Of a stretch of 29,795 nucleotides of DNA, positions 14,481 to 22,316 are shown piece by piece (position 1 is the stretch's first letter; each line of letters opens with the position of its first letter). The stretch comes from Clostridiales bacterium (GTDB lineage: Bacteria > Bacillota > Clostridia > Oscillospirales > Oscillospiraceae). The notes below the pieces were generated by a model. The model was given only the letters and a program-made list of their open reading frames with translations, did no database searches and was not told the origin of the DNA. A program made the position numbers and the translations under genes. The stretch lies in the NCBI GenBank assembly GCA_004557655.1, contig SFGJ01000018.1, positions 1 through 29,795 on the forward strand, in the 5' to 3' direction.

Positions 14481-14659
14481 TACACATCATGTATTGTCCG
14501 AAGTCGAATCTTTCGCATTATATGCGCCGGCAATACCAAAGTTAGGCCAAAACTTTTGGCCTTTTTCATATCCCTTTTGGCAAGATAGGCCGTAAAGGTG
14601 GATTTGCCGGCACCGGGAATACCGAAGTACAAAAAGCGGGCAACAGGCTATGTTTTCAT
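14480..14659 (-). pseudogene. P-loop ATPase fragment (Zot-like?) with early in-frame stop
   Basis: Reading from ATG at 14659 gives MKT, then an amber stop (14650-14648), then PVARFLYFGIPGAGKSTF and about 40 more residues ending HDV before TAA. The Walker A motif GIPGAGKS with a leading hydrophobic strand is unmistakable. No Walker B or rest of an ATPase follows. Similar openings are found in Zot-like ATPases of filamentous phages and mobile elements, so this is probably the broken 5' end of such a gene. The Zot assignment is from memory of the motif context only. A GAGGT box lies before the ATG. Confidence 0.6.
14544..14566 (+). terminator. Terminator-like hairpin inside the scar region
   Basis: AGGCCAAAA (14544-14552) and TTTTGGCCT (14554-14562) form a self-complementary stem followed by T residues to 14566. 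It lies within the P-loop gene fragment on the opposite strand. Confidence 0.4.
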
Positions 14660-14694
14660 AGAATGACCTCGTTTGAAAGTGTATTCAAAATATT

Positions 14695-14733
14695 AGGAGG
14701 GTATGCGGCGCGCGAACGCATACCCTCCTTTTT
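14695..14733 (+). terminator. Strong orphan terminator
   Basis: A perfect 13-base-pair stem (AGGAGGGTATGCG, 14695-14707, with 14717-14729) is followed by TTTTT. No plus-strand gene is seen directly upstream, so it may end a lost gene or a small RNA. Confidence 0.7.
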
Positions 14734-15074
14734 ATCAAGCAGATAACAGCCGATTAAACATACCTGCACCAATGCCACACAGGGGAATGCCCACACAGTC
14801 CGGCTGCAGAATAGGCTCATCCACAATAGCAGCAGCAGCGCCAAACCATTCCATAGCCTTAGTGAGCGCAGAGCCAACGGAAATCAGAGGGTGGACAGTG
14901 AAACTTTTATTCAAATAAAGCGATTCACCCACAAAAGGTCTTCGCAGCAACATCTTTACCAAGTGATAAAATGCCATCCAGCCGTTGCGGCATAAGGGTT
15001 TGCGGGCGTTTTTGCCCCAAAAAGGAAGAGGTCGGAAACTCTTTGCTCCATGTGTTCCGTCCGCTCGTTTCCCC

Positions 15075-15281
15075 GTGTGGGTCACGGTGTGGGTCAGCGC
15101 CGCAAAGAGCATCGGTGTGGGTCAACTTTTGGCGGGGCTAAAATCGTTCCATTTTGCGCTGCTGTAGACAATAAAAGGGTACCTTGCTAAAAGTATAGAG
15201 CCACCGGGCGGAGAAAAGCTCTCCCGCCCGACGGCTCTTTATTTTCGCAGTCGTTTCCCGTATGGGTCAAAATGTGGGTCA
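15075..15281. repeat. Five copies of TGGGTCA, partly as a duplicated block
   Basis: TGGGTCA occurs at 15078-15084, 15090-15096, 15118-15124, 15263-15269 and 15275-15281. The first two copies and the last two sit in similar blocks (CGTTTCCC then two TGGGTCA words 12 bases apart) near 15066-15096 and 15252-15281. This looks like a diverged direct duplication, or iteron- or arm-type protein-binding repeats. Confidence 0.5.
15198..15245 (+). terminator. Strong orphan terminator in the scar
   Basis: The stem GAGCC..CGGGCGG (15198-15211) pairs with CCGCCCG..GGCTC (15224-15237) with a 2x2 internal mismatch, followed by TTTATTTT. No upstream gene on the plus strand is recognisable. Confidence 0.65.
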
Positions 15282-15566
15282 AGCGGAAACCTCTGCGTCA
15301 AAAAAAACGCGGACAGGTTTCGCCGTCATAGTTTGCTTTGCTGTTTCTCGCTCATAATGTCTTGCCAGCTCAGGTGTTTTCGCATCCAAGGCCACAAGTT
15401 CTCCGGCCCATGTTTTCAGTCCATAGATGTCAAATTAACTGTTTGAGATATACTCGCTGGTCCAATCCGTCTGCTACCGGGGTTCTTTTATCGTTGTGGC
15501 AACATCCTGTGGTTCTAGCAGAAAATTGAAATCAGTGTCGTCACTTTTTATTCCAATATCGCACCG
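15279..15566 (-). pseudogene. Decayed reading frame of unknown family
   Basis: One minus-strand frame reads CDIGIKSDDTDFNFLLEPQ and onward through two stop codons (near 15507 and 15465) into DIYGLKTWAGELVALDAKT...RHYERETAKQ and ends at TGA (15281-15279). The composition is protein-like on both sides of each stop without any frame change, which suggests point-mutation decay. I do not recognise the family. It lies just past the terminator of the large surface-protein gene. Confidence 0.4.
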
Positions 15567-15585
15567 CTGCAAACAAAAAATAAAA

Positions 15586-15622
15586 CCCCCGGGGTCTCTT
15601 GTCATGCAAGAGGCCCCGGGGG
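15586..15622 (-). terminator. Terminator of the large surface-protein gene
   Basis: A 16-base-pair stem (15607-15622 with 15586-15601, CCCCCGGGG core, one mispaired position) has a 5-base loop and is flanked by AAAATAAAAC and, on the minus strand, TTTTATTTTTT. It is very strong. Confidence 0.92.
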
Positions 15623-15661
15623 CGCTGTTTTATTTTGCCGCTTAGGTTTTTTCTTTTTGGC

Positions 15662-18600
15662 TTACGCCTCCCGCTCCTTACGCTTCAGGACGAAGGCAGC
15701 GGCCAAGGCCGCCACGGGCAGGGCGATGACCCAAACCAGCACGCCGGTATCGCCGGTGGCGGGGGTATTGCTGCCGCCGGTCTGAATGGTCACATCGCTC
15801 ATGTCATAGAGCCGGGTCTGGGTGTTTACGAAGCGGTAGTAGGCCGCCAGGGCGTAGTAGCCCTGCTCGGTAGCCATGCCGTCCAGGTCGCCGCCAGCGG
15901 TGTGCCGGAAGCCGCCGCCGGTGACATAGAACCCGGCCAGAGCATCCAGCACCGTCAGGCCGTTCTTGATGAACCGGCTGTCGGTGGTAGGATCAATACC
16001 CAGGGCCGTCAGGGCTACGATGACCTGGTCGCAGGACTCGCTGTTCACGGTGCCCCAGCTGCCAAAGCCGCCGTCGCTGCGCTGCAGGGCGGAAAGGGCC
16101 TCCAGGGCCTTATCCACAGCAGCCTTCACGGTCTCGTTGGTTTTATAGTAGGGGGCCAGGGCCTGGATGGCCATAGCGGTCATGTCCGGATCGGCCTTGT
16201 CCGCACTGAGGTCCCAGCCGCCGTCGTTGAGCTGGGCATCCAGGATGACCTGAATCAGCTTCTCCCGGGTCACATCGCCCATAGTGGGATAGTTGTGGCT
16301 ATCCAGGGCAATGAGGGTGAAAATGGGGCCGTTGATGCCCTGGGTCTGCACATAGGCCATGTTATCCAGACCCTTCAGCAGGTTGTGGCCACCCACATTG
16401 GTGACATCCTTGCCGATAGCGGTGAGGGCCAGGATCACCCGGGCGTTGTCGGTAACTTTGGCCCGGTGCAGACGCTCATTGGCGTCAGCCTTGGCCTTCA
16501 CATACTCCACCACATTGTCATAGTACCCGGCGGGCACGGGGCGGCCGCTGCGGGCCAGGCCGATGACCATCCACTCGCCGCCGATGGAGTTCACAGTGGG
16601 GGTGCCCAGGGTGGCCATGAAGTCGCCGGTGGTCTTGTAAATGTTCGCCAGCTTCTCGGTCAAAGCTGCCTTTCTGAGGGCGGCCAGCTTGGTGACGGCA
16701 GATTGCAGCTTGTCAGCGTTGCTCACCTGCGCCTGCTGCTCGGGGGTCAGGGCGTCGAAAGCGGCCTGGGCGGTAAGGACGGCCTCGCCGCTCTCCAGGG
16801 TAACCTCGCCGATGGCGTCGATCTTGGCCTCAGCGTCCTTGATAGGTGCCTCCAGGATTCTCTTCATCTCGGCAAACACGGCCTCGGCCTTCTCCACCTC
16901 TGCGATGGTGAGGCAGTCCTTCTGCTCTGTCGTCAGGGCGACGAACATCTTTTTGGCGGCGGCCACTGCCTGGCTGTCGGCCACGGACAGCTTATCGGCC
17001 TCCGGCAGGTTGGAAATCTGAGCCTTGAGAGTGTCCACGGAGCGGAAGCCCGCAATGGCCTGCTCCAGCTTCTCCAGCTTGGCGAGGTTGCTCACCTTGG
17101 ACTGCTCGGTCTTGCTGAGGATGCCGTAGGCAGCCCGGGCGGCGAAAACGGCATCCTCGGCGGCGGAATAGTTCTCGTACTTCACGGCGGCAGGCAGGTC
17201 GTCGATGAGCCCAGCGACATAGTCCGCACCGGTGTCGGCGCTGACGACATGCAGGACATACCAGGTGCCGTCGCTGCTCTGGGTATTGCCGCTCTGATTA
17301 TTCATGCTCAGCCAGCCCTTGGCGCCGCAGCCCACATAGATGGTGTCGCCCACCTTCACGGGGATGCTCTCCGTGCGCTTGAAGAAGCTGCTGCCCTCGG
17401 TCTTATCGGTAACCTTCTCGTTGAGGAAGGCCTTGACCTGGAAGTTCTTGTTGGCGGCGGTGGGGCTCAGGCGGATGCTGCCGCTGTCGCCGTCGATGAC
17501 CAGAGTATAGTCATACCGCCCGCCGGCCTCGCCGGAGACGAAATTGGGGGTCAGCTTACCGCCGGTGACCTTCAGGGCGCTGAGGGTGGTGTCGGAATTG
17601 GCCCAGGTGCCGCCCAGGTCGGCGCCATAGCCGTTCAAGGTGAACATGACGCGGATCACATCGCCGCTTGCCAGCTTGCCGCTCTTCACCGTGAACGCAC
17701 CGAAGCCCTCGTTGACGAACCAATCGTTCAGCGCGCCCATCCAGCCGGAGGATGCACTGCCGTCAAACTCGCCGAGGCCGTTAATGGAGGAGATGTAGTT
17801 GCTCTCTGCGCCCACCACTGTGGCTTTCTTGGTTTTCAGCGCATCGACCACACAGGACATCATGGTGCTGTCGGCGGACAGATCGACCCATGTATCCACC
17901 AGCTTGCCGTCCCAAAGTGCTCCGTCCTTCTTGGAATAGGTGGTGTTCTCCACAATGACCTGCACCTTGCCGTAGTTGTTGGCGGCTTTCTTCATCGACA
18001 CCACAGCGGACTGATAGGCAGTCTCCACCGCGGTGACAGAGGCGGCGGCGTTGATGTTCTTCACGCCAGTGTCATAGGCGGCCTTCGCCTTGTCGCCCAG
18101 GCTGTTATACAGCGTTTGCAGGCGGGAGAGAGCGGCAGTCCTGGTGGCGTTCACGTTCTCGCTGACAGGCCCCCATGTGACGGTTACGGCCACATCGTTG
18201 TAGGGCATGGTGAACCTCTGCACCGCATCCTCAAAGCGCATATTGATATAGTCCTTATTCTTGCCCAGATACTCTGTGTCATCGTAGGCAATCATCCTTC
18301 CGGACTTTATAGAACCGGGATCAATTCCCTGATAGGTGACGCTCTTGATCTCATAGGCTTTGCCGCCAATAGTGACAGTCAAGCCGCCATTGACGGTATA
18401 ACCGAGGCCATCGGTGGTGAACCGCAGGTTCTCATTGCTGATGCTCCACTTGGCTCCATCCACGGTGAATGTACCGCCACGGGTCTGGAAGTACGCCGCA
18501 TAGTCGATACTGGAGACAAAGCGCACCGTGGTCCATGCGGCGGCCGTTGTCACTTCCGTGCTATCCGGGATGGCTGCCGTGAAAACGCAGAACGGCTCGG

Positions 18601-21232
18601 TCTGGATGGGGTTGTCATGGCGTCCGCCGCTGCCGCGATCCTGGGTGGCAGGATGCTCCCGCAGGTACTTGGTCATATCGTTCAGCGCGGCGGTAACTTC
18701 GTCGGTGTCACCCACCACGTTCACCGTCAGCTTGAACGCCTTGTCCTCCGGGAAGGTCTCGTGGGTATCGGCGAAAGCCTTGATACTGTTGTACTTGGTT
18801 CGCTCCACGCCGGTCAGCTGCCTGCGCTGGTAGTCGCTCATGCCCTCATAGCAGGCGATCAGCTTGTCCACGGTGGACTTGACACCGGCGGAAAGCAGGC
18901 TGGCATCGTCGGGCAGCTTATTCAGCTCCGTGCGGAAGGTGGTCAGGTTCTGTTTATTCTCCGCAGTGGTGTTGTTTTGCAGCCTTCTGATGGTTTCAAT
19001 GGCCGTCTGCTGGGCATCACTGGCATCGCCGGAGGTGGCGGCAGCCTTGATACCGGCGGTGCCGGTATCATAGGCACTCTTGAGATCGCTCCAGACAGCA
19101 GGACGGAAATAGTTTTCCGCATAGGCGGCATACGCCTCGTCCAGCTGGGACTGCAAAGTGTTTTTCACGGCGGACAAGTCGTCGGGCGTATTCACATGAA
19201 CCCAAATGGCTGCGCCGCTGTTTGCAGAATAGTATTTACCTGCACGGCTGGGGCACTTGCCGTCAGAGCCGTTGTCGATGTTGCCCTTTTCGTCCTTCCG
19301 CAGGTCATAGGCAGCGATCAGATACCAGCCCTCACGGTACAGCGTCACACTGGCACTGCCGTCTGCATCGGTGATAATCGCTTTTTCGTTCTGGGTAAGC
19401 TGCTTCGTGGTGGGGTGGTTATCGGCGGGGGCTTCCGCCATGTCACTGATAAACAGGGTCATGTTTGCGCCCGCCTCGACAGCACGGCTGCGACCCAACG
19501 CCGCCTTTGCCTGCTGGATGGTCAGGGTAAACGGTTCGCCCGCCTTCACCTCCAGCCCGTTGCTCTGGACAAACTGCGATGTCTTTATACTGTCGATATA
19601 CTGCCACAGCTGTGCGCTGCTGTCGTAGATGGTGGGCTGGTTCTCAGTTTGCGGATCCAGATTGAGATCCACCACGACCGTGTCACCGGGGTGCAGCCGC
19701 AAATTTTTGGATACGGTATTGCTCCGCCAGTCATAAGTTTCTTGCTCGATATACCACTCGGTGACGTAGACGCCGTTGATAAAGATCTTGGCATTCGGCC
19801 AGATAATGAATCTATCCGGCTTGTTTGCCAGCGAGTCCACCGCCGCATAGAGGGAGTAGTCGTCGCTGAGCGTCACCTGCTGCGCGGCACCGGCGCGAGA
19901 GCCTGTACCGTTCCCCTGACGCGCCTTCTCCGGGTCAAGATATGTGAGGGAGACGGTGATCTCGCCCACCGGGGTCAGACCACAGTAGAACTGCTGATAC
20001 AGATCCTCATACACCTTTTTATAGGCGGCAACAGACGCATCGTCCGCCTTGGTGTCCGTCAGCACGGGGGCTTTGGCGTTCCTGGCGGCGGTCAGGGCGG
20101 CGGCAAATTTCGCCCAGCTTTCGGCGGTATAATCGCTCTGCTTAACGGTATCCGCCAGTGCGATCACGTCCGCCAAAAACGTGTTGATTCGTTCGATGGT
20201 CTCTTTATTTCTTTCCGCCGTATAGTTTTTATACAGATTTTTCGCCGCCTCCGTCAGTGCAGCAGCCGCAGCGTCTATCTCACTCTGCTTTTCCGCTGTA
20301 TTGGCGGCGGTGGCATTTCCGTTTTCATCGAAGAGCCCGTCAAGCAGCGCATGGCCTGCCGTGCGCGCCGCGTCAAAGGCCGCCCACGTGTTCGGAGTGT
20401 AGGTTGTTGCGTCTTCGTAGAATCCGCCGGTATGGATTCTCAACGCCTCATGGAGAATCGTGGGGTTCACCTGCGTGGTGGGAATCAGGTTGGCAATGGC
20501 GGCTTGCAGCCCGGCAACGGCATTGTCGATTTTCTCTTGTGTTACTTTTGTGCTTGTATTGATTCTTTTTGCATATTTCAGTTCCGATTGGTAATCTGCC
20601 CAAAAGCCTTTTTGGCTGGTGTTCTTTCCGTTGAACTTATCTCCAGTGGTGTAATACTTCCCGCTATCGGCAGTGGGGGCAGTTTCGATCGCCTCTTGTA
20701 ATTTCGTCTTATCCGGAGTAACAAACTCGCCTGCCGTCCACTGAATGATGAGAAGTCCACAGATTTCAGTTACTTTTGCTTTATCAGGCCGCCCCTGTAT
20801 TTTGAAGTTATAGAAGCATGTCTTCGTTGCGGTGCTTTCTAATGCGTCAGCAACAGTCAAGTGCAAATGGTCTTTCATCTGATCGTAGAGACGGATTCCG
20901 CTCTCGTAAGTCTCCGAGCCTTTGTAATGGCTCGTCTCATATTTGCCAGCCACAAGGTCGTCAACCTTGTACTTCTCGGTTGAAATCACGCCTGTCTTTG
21001 TGTAATCAAATGGTCGAATATAATTATACTTTATCGAATCCACCGTGACCAGTCGAACATCCCACGTTGTATCTTCGTCAACCTGGTATGTTCCAATCAC
21101 TTTCACATCAGAGTCGCGCAGCACGTATTCGGCCTGCACCGCAGGTGTATCCTCCGCCGCCAGCACGCTCACGGGAAGCAGCGAGACTGCCATCACCAGC
21201 GCCAGGACAAACGAAAGAATTCGTTTTTTCAT
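15662..21232 (-). CDS. Giant wall-anchored DUF4430/alpha-toroid protein (transcobalamin-like)
   Basis: 1856-residue exported protein. Residues 1-26 are a signal peptide (MKKR, hydrophobic core, VLAAE). About 170-430 are helical FIVAR-like repeats, followed by beta-rich segments. At about 1086-1200 is a DUF4430 domain (VQVIVENTTY to GALNDWFVNEGFGAFTVKSG and VMFTLNGYG). A cadherin-like beta-sandwich follows (about 1205-1290), then a helical linker, and then at about 1540-1800 an alpha/alpha toroid of the prenyltransferase/squalene-cyclase type (LNDGGWDLS, RSDGGFGSWG, VTGGGFRHT). The C-terminus has TPATGD near 1826-1831, a hydrophobic helix and KRKEREA, a sortase-type signal that is not LPxTG. 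DUF4430 plus toroid is the architecture of intrinsic factor and transcobalamin, and the leader has a cobalamin riboswitch, so corrinoid capture at the surface is the likely role. The ATG at 21232 has a GAGGAAA box. No corrinoid ABC transporter is adjacent. Confidence 0.85.
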   Translation of the reverse strand: MKKRILSFVLALVMAVSLLPVSVLAAEDTPAVQAEYVLRDSDVKVIGTYQVDEDTTWDVRLVTVDSIKYNYIRPFDYTKTGVISTEKYKVDDLVAGKYETSHYKGSETYESGIRLYDQMKDHLHLTVADALESTATKTCFYNFKIQGRPDKAKVTEICGLLIIQWTAGEFVTPDKTKLQEAIETAPTADSGKYYTTGDKFNGKNTSQKGFWADYQSELKYAKRINTSTKVTQEKIDNAVAGLQAAIANLIPTTQVNPTILHEALRIHTGGFYEDATTYTPNTWAAFDAARTAGHALLDGLFDENGNATAANTAEKQSEIDAAAAALTEAAKNLYKNYTAERNKETIERINTFLADVIALADTVKQSDYTAESWAKFAAALTAARNAKAPVLTDTKADDASVAAYKKVYEDLYQQFYCGLTPVGEITVSLTYLDPEKARQGNGTGSRAGAAQQVTLSDDYSLYAAVDSLANKPDRFIIWPNAKIFINGVYVTEWYIEQETYDWRSNTVSKNLRLHPGDTVVVDLNLDPQTENQPTIYDSSAQLWQYIDSIKTSQFVQSNGLEVKAGEPFTLTIQQAKAALGRSRAVEAGANMTLFISDMAEAPADNHPTTKQLTQNEKAIITDADGSASVTLYREGWYLIAAYDLRKDEKGNIDNGSDGKCPSRAGKYYSANSGAAIWVHVNTPDDLSAVKNTLQSQLDEAYAAYAENYFRPAVWSDLKSAYDTGTAGIKAAATSGDASDAQQTAIETIRRLQNNTTAENKQNLTTFRTELNKLPDDASLLSAGVKSTVDKLIACYEGMSDYQRRQLTGVERTKYNSIKAFADTHETFPEDKAFKLTVNVVGDTDEVTAALNDMTKYLREHPATQDRGSGGRHDNPIQTEPFCVFTAAIPDSTEVTTAAAWTTVRFVSSIDYAAYFQTRGGTFTVDGAKWSISNENLRFTTDGLGYTVNGGLTVTIGGKAYEIKSVTYQGIDPGSIKSGRMIAYDDTEYLGKNKDYINMRFEDAVQRFTMPYNDVAVTVTWGPVSENVNATRTAALSRLQTLYNSLGDKAKAAYDTGVKNINAAASVTAVETAYQSAVVSMKKAANNYGKVQVIVENTTYSKKDGALWDGKLVDTWVDLSADSTMMSCVVDALKTKKATVVGAESNYISSINGLGEFDGSASSGWMGALNDWFVNEGFGAFTVKSGKLASGDVIRVMFTLNGYGADLGGTWANSDTTLSALKVTGGKLTPNFVSGEAGGRYDYTLVIDGDSGSIRLSPTAANKNFQVKAFLNEKVTDKTEGSSFFKRTESIPVKVGDTIYVGCGAKGWLSMNNQSGNTQSSDGTWYVLHVVSADTGADYVAGLIDDLPAAVKYENYSAAEDAVFAARAAYGILSKTEQSKVSNLAKLEKLEQAIAGFRSVDTLKAQISNLPEADKLSVADSQAVAAAKKMFVALTTEQKDCLTIAEVEKAEAVFAEMKRILEAPIKDAEAKIDAIGEVTLESGEAVLTAQAAFDALTPEQQAQVSNADKLQSAVTKLAALRKAALTEKLANIYKTTGDFMATLGTPTVNSIGGEWMVIGLARSGRPVPAGYYDNVVEYVKAKADANERLHRAKVTDNARVILALTAIGKDVTNVGGHNLLKGLDNMAYVQTQGINGPIFTLIALDSHNYPTMGDVTREKLIQVILDAQLNDGGWDLSADKADPDMTAMAIQALAPYYKTNETVKAAVDKALEALSALQRSDGGFGSWGTVNSESCDQVIVALTALGIDPTTDSRFIKNGLTVLDALAGFYVTGGGFRHTAGGDLDGMATEQGYYALAAYYRFVNTQTRLYDMSDVTIQTGGSNTPATGDTGVLVWVIALPVAALAAAFVLKRKEREA

Positions 21233-21392
21233 TTCTTTTTCCTCCTTGTGATTATTTCTCTCTATGTAAACGCCTTGCGGCTGTTGCTTTTGCTGTCATT
21301 GGGGGCGATGCCTACATCGTCCCGTCCGGCTCATGGAAAGCGGGGCGGAGGGGTCTGCCGTCCTCCCCCGCCCCGGCGGCTTGAAATGGCTA

Positions 21393-21431
21393 TCATGCTT
21401 TCTATAGAAAGCATGAGGCACCATGGTGCCT
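21393..21431. repeat. Two abutting perfect palindromes in the leader of the surface-protein gene
   Basis: A perfect 24-base palindrome (21393-21416, half TCATGCTTTCTA) shares its last base with a perfect 16-base palindrome (21416-21431, half AGGCACCA). They lie between the riboswitch terminator and the start codon. They would form two small hairpins in RNA or dyad protein sites in DNA. Confidence 0.7.
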
Positions 21432-21443
21432 GGCAGCAAAAAA

Positions 21444-21473
21444 TCACCCGGCCGCCAAAAAGCAGCCGGGTGA
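21444..21473 (-). terminator. Riboswitch expression-platform terminator
   Basis: A 12-base-pair stem (21473-21462 with 21455-21444, TCACCCGGCTGC and partner, one G-U pair) is followed by TTTTTTG on the minus strand. It lies directly downstream of the cobalamin riboswitch and about 210 bases before the start codon, so ligand-controlled transcription termination is likely. Confidence 0.85.
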
Positions 21474-21484
21474 AGCGTTCGCAT

Positions 21485-21642
21485 AACAGCTTCGGCCCCG
21501 GTACTGGCAGCGGCCCGGGAGCAGCGTATTGCGTATCTGACTTAGCCGAATAAACCGGCATCACAGTGACCGTCTCGCGGGGCCTCTCACCCCATTCCGC
21601 CGCCGGGATAAACCCGGCTCACGCTGTCCCGTTGTTCAGTTT
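21485..21642 (-). promoter_or_regulatory. Cobalamin riboswitch
   Basis: The minus-strand leader carries the conserved cobalamin-aptamer order: GGGACAGCGTGAGCC, a GAATGGGGTGAGAGGCCCC segment corresponding to GGTGAAATCCGG-type J3/4 and P4-P5, then CGGTCACTGTGATGCC matching the invariant CCACTG block, and a small hairpin followed by AAGTCAGATACGC matching the AAGTCAG B12-box end. The 3' kissing-loop hairpin and a terminator follow. Cobalamin riboswitches normally switch off B12 uptake and synthesis genes when cobalamin is plentiful. The exact subclass (AdoCbl or aquo/MeCbl) is not assigned. Confidence 0.85.
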
Positions 21643-21648
21643 AAGTGC

Positions 21649-21677
21649 ATTATAGCACAGGATATGACATATTGCAA
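21649..21677 (-). promoter_or_regulatory. Promoter of the riboswitch-controlled surface-protein gene
   Basis: TTGCAA (21677-21672), 17 bases, perfect TATAAT (21654-21649), with TGC extending the -10 box. The transcription start is near 21642, so the leader is about 410 bases. Confidence 0.8.
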
Positions 21678-21706
21678 TGGAGAAAACCTCCGTCATTCGC
21701 CCCGAC

Positions 21707-21735
21707 TTGACATCTCCCGGTGCATATCTTATATT
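21707..21735 (+). promoter_or_regulatory. Promoter of the mobile-element regulatory operon
   Basis: A perfect TTGACA (21707-21712), 17 bases, TATATT (21730-21735). It is divergent from the riboswitch promoter, with 29 bases between the two -35 boxes. Confidence 0.8.
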
Positions 21736-21739
21736 GTTC

Positions 21740-21926
21740 TTAGGCGAAAGCCTAATCTCGCAGCCTTCCGGTGAGGTCCACACCCCGGTGTGGTCTCAGG
21801 CATTCATGGGCCCCGTAGGGCATTCTGACCCCCTGTACGAAGGCAGTCCCATGGAGGCCGACAGTTTTTGGCGCTGTACCGGCAGCGCGGGTGTGCGTCC
21901 TTCCGTTGAAAGCGGAAAGGACACAA
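21740..21926 (+). ncRNA. Highly structured 5' leader sequestering the ribosome binding site
   Basis: About 185 untranslated bases contain successive hairpins. They are TTAGGC-GAAA-GCCTAA (21740-21755), a CCACACC/GGTGTGG stem with flanking TGAG/CTCA (near 21772-21798), GCCC-CGTA-GGGC, GCGCTG-TACCGG-CAGCGC (21871-21888) and a last stem GTCCTTCCG/CGGAAAGGAC (21897-21905 with 21913-21922). The last stem pairs with the GGAAAGG ribosome binding site of the next gene. This predicts control of translation by refolding. It matches no RNA class that I can name. Confidence 0.5.
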
Positions 21927-22316
21927 ATGAACGACTCAGTCGTTATCATCTACAACGGTGCGCAAGTATCGGTGCCAAAGGAGGTCGCAGACTTCCTGGA
22001 GCAGGATCGGAAGCGGGAACAGGCACAGGAAAAGCAGGACGCAAGGCACCTGAGTAAAAGTGCGTTTGAAACGGTGCTGTCCGGCTGGGATGGTGTCAAG
22101 CGGCCCGTGGAGGATGCGGCGCTTAGGAACCTCCGGCTTGAAAATCTGCGGAGAGCCATTGCGGGGCTGGATGTGCAGGGTCAAAACCTGCTCTCTCTCC
22201 GTTACGGCGAGGAGCTGACCATGGAGGAGATCGGCCAGATCTACGGCATCTCCAAAATGGCGGCATCAAAGCGACTGAAAAAGCTGTACCAAAAGTTAGA
22301 GGATTCTGTCTTATGA
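21927..22316 (+). CDS. Sigma-70 region 4-like HTH protein of a mobile element
   Basis: 129-residue protein. The C-terminal third (NLLSLRYGEELTMEEIGQIYGISKMAASKRLKKLYQKLE) is a sigma-70 region 4 type helix-turn-helix, which in sigma factors contacts the -35 box. The N-terminal half (VVIIYNGAQVSVPKEVADFLEQDRKREQAQEKQDARHLSK) is typical of small sigma-like proteins on conjugative elements of Clostridia. No region 2 (-10 recognition) is visible, so it may be an anti-activator, a partial sigma factor or a partner protein rather than a complete sigma factor. The ATG at 21927 has a GGAAAGG box that is buried in a leader hairpin. The stop codon lies in the loop of the following terminator. It is probably the regulator of the element. 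Confidence 0.8.
   Translation: MNDSVVIIYNGAQVSVPKEVADFLEQDRKREQAQEKQDARHLSKSAFETVLSGWDGVKRPVEDAALRNLRLENLRRAIAGLDVQGQNLLSLRYGEELTMEEIGQIYGISKMAASKRLKKLYQKLEDSVL

Larger units (their letters stand above)
14660..15278. other. Gene-poor scar between housekeeping genes and the large surface protein
   Basis: Apart from the terminator at 14695-14733, the hairpin at 15198-15245 and the TGGGTCA repeats, I see no gene here that I can support. Minus-strand frames (for example around 14735-15125) contain HTVTHTGKRADGTHGAKSF-like segments that could be the decayed 3' end of a mobile-element gene. No domain is recognisable. The mix of orphan terminators and broken frames suggests a deleted mobile element. 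Confidence 0.5.

Noticed and set aside
14735..15112. A 125-residue minus-strand frame in the scar
   Set aside because: No recognised domain, no ribosome binding site, and it lies among terminators and broken frames. Noted only as possible remnant.
15599..20701. A 1700-residue open frame on the plus strand
   Set aside because: It lies antisense to the large surface-protein gene. The composition is rich in Gly, His, Leu and Val with no domain, as expected for the complement of GC-rich coding sequence. The minus-strand gene has a signal peptide, domains, riboswitch and terminator.
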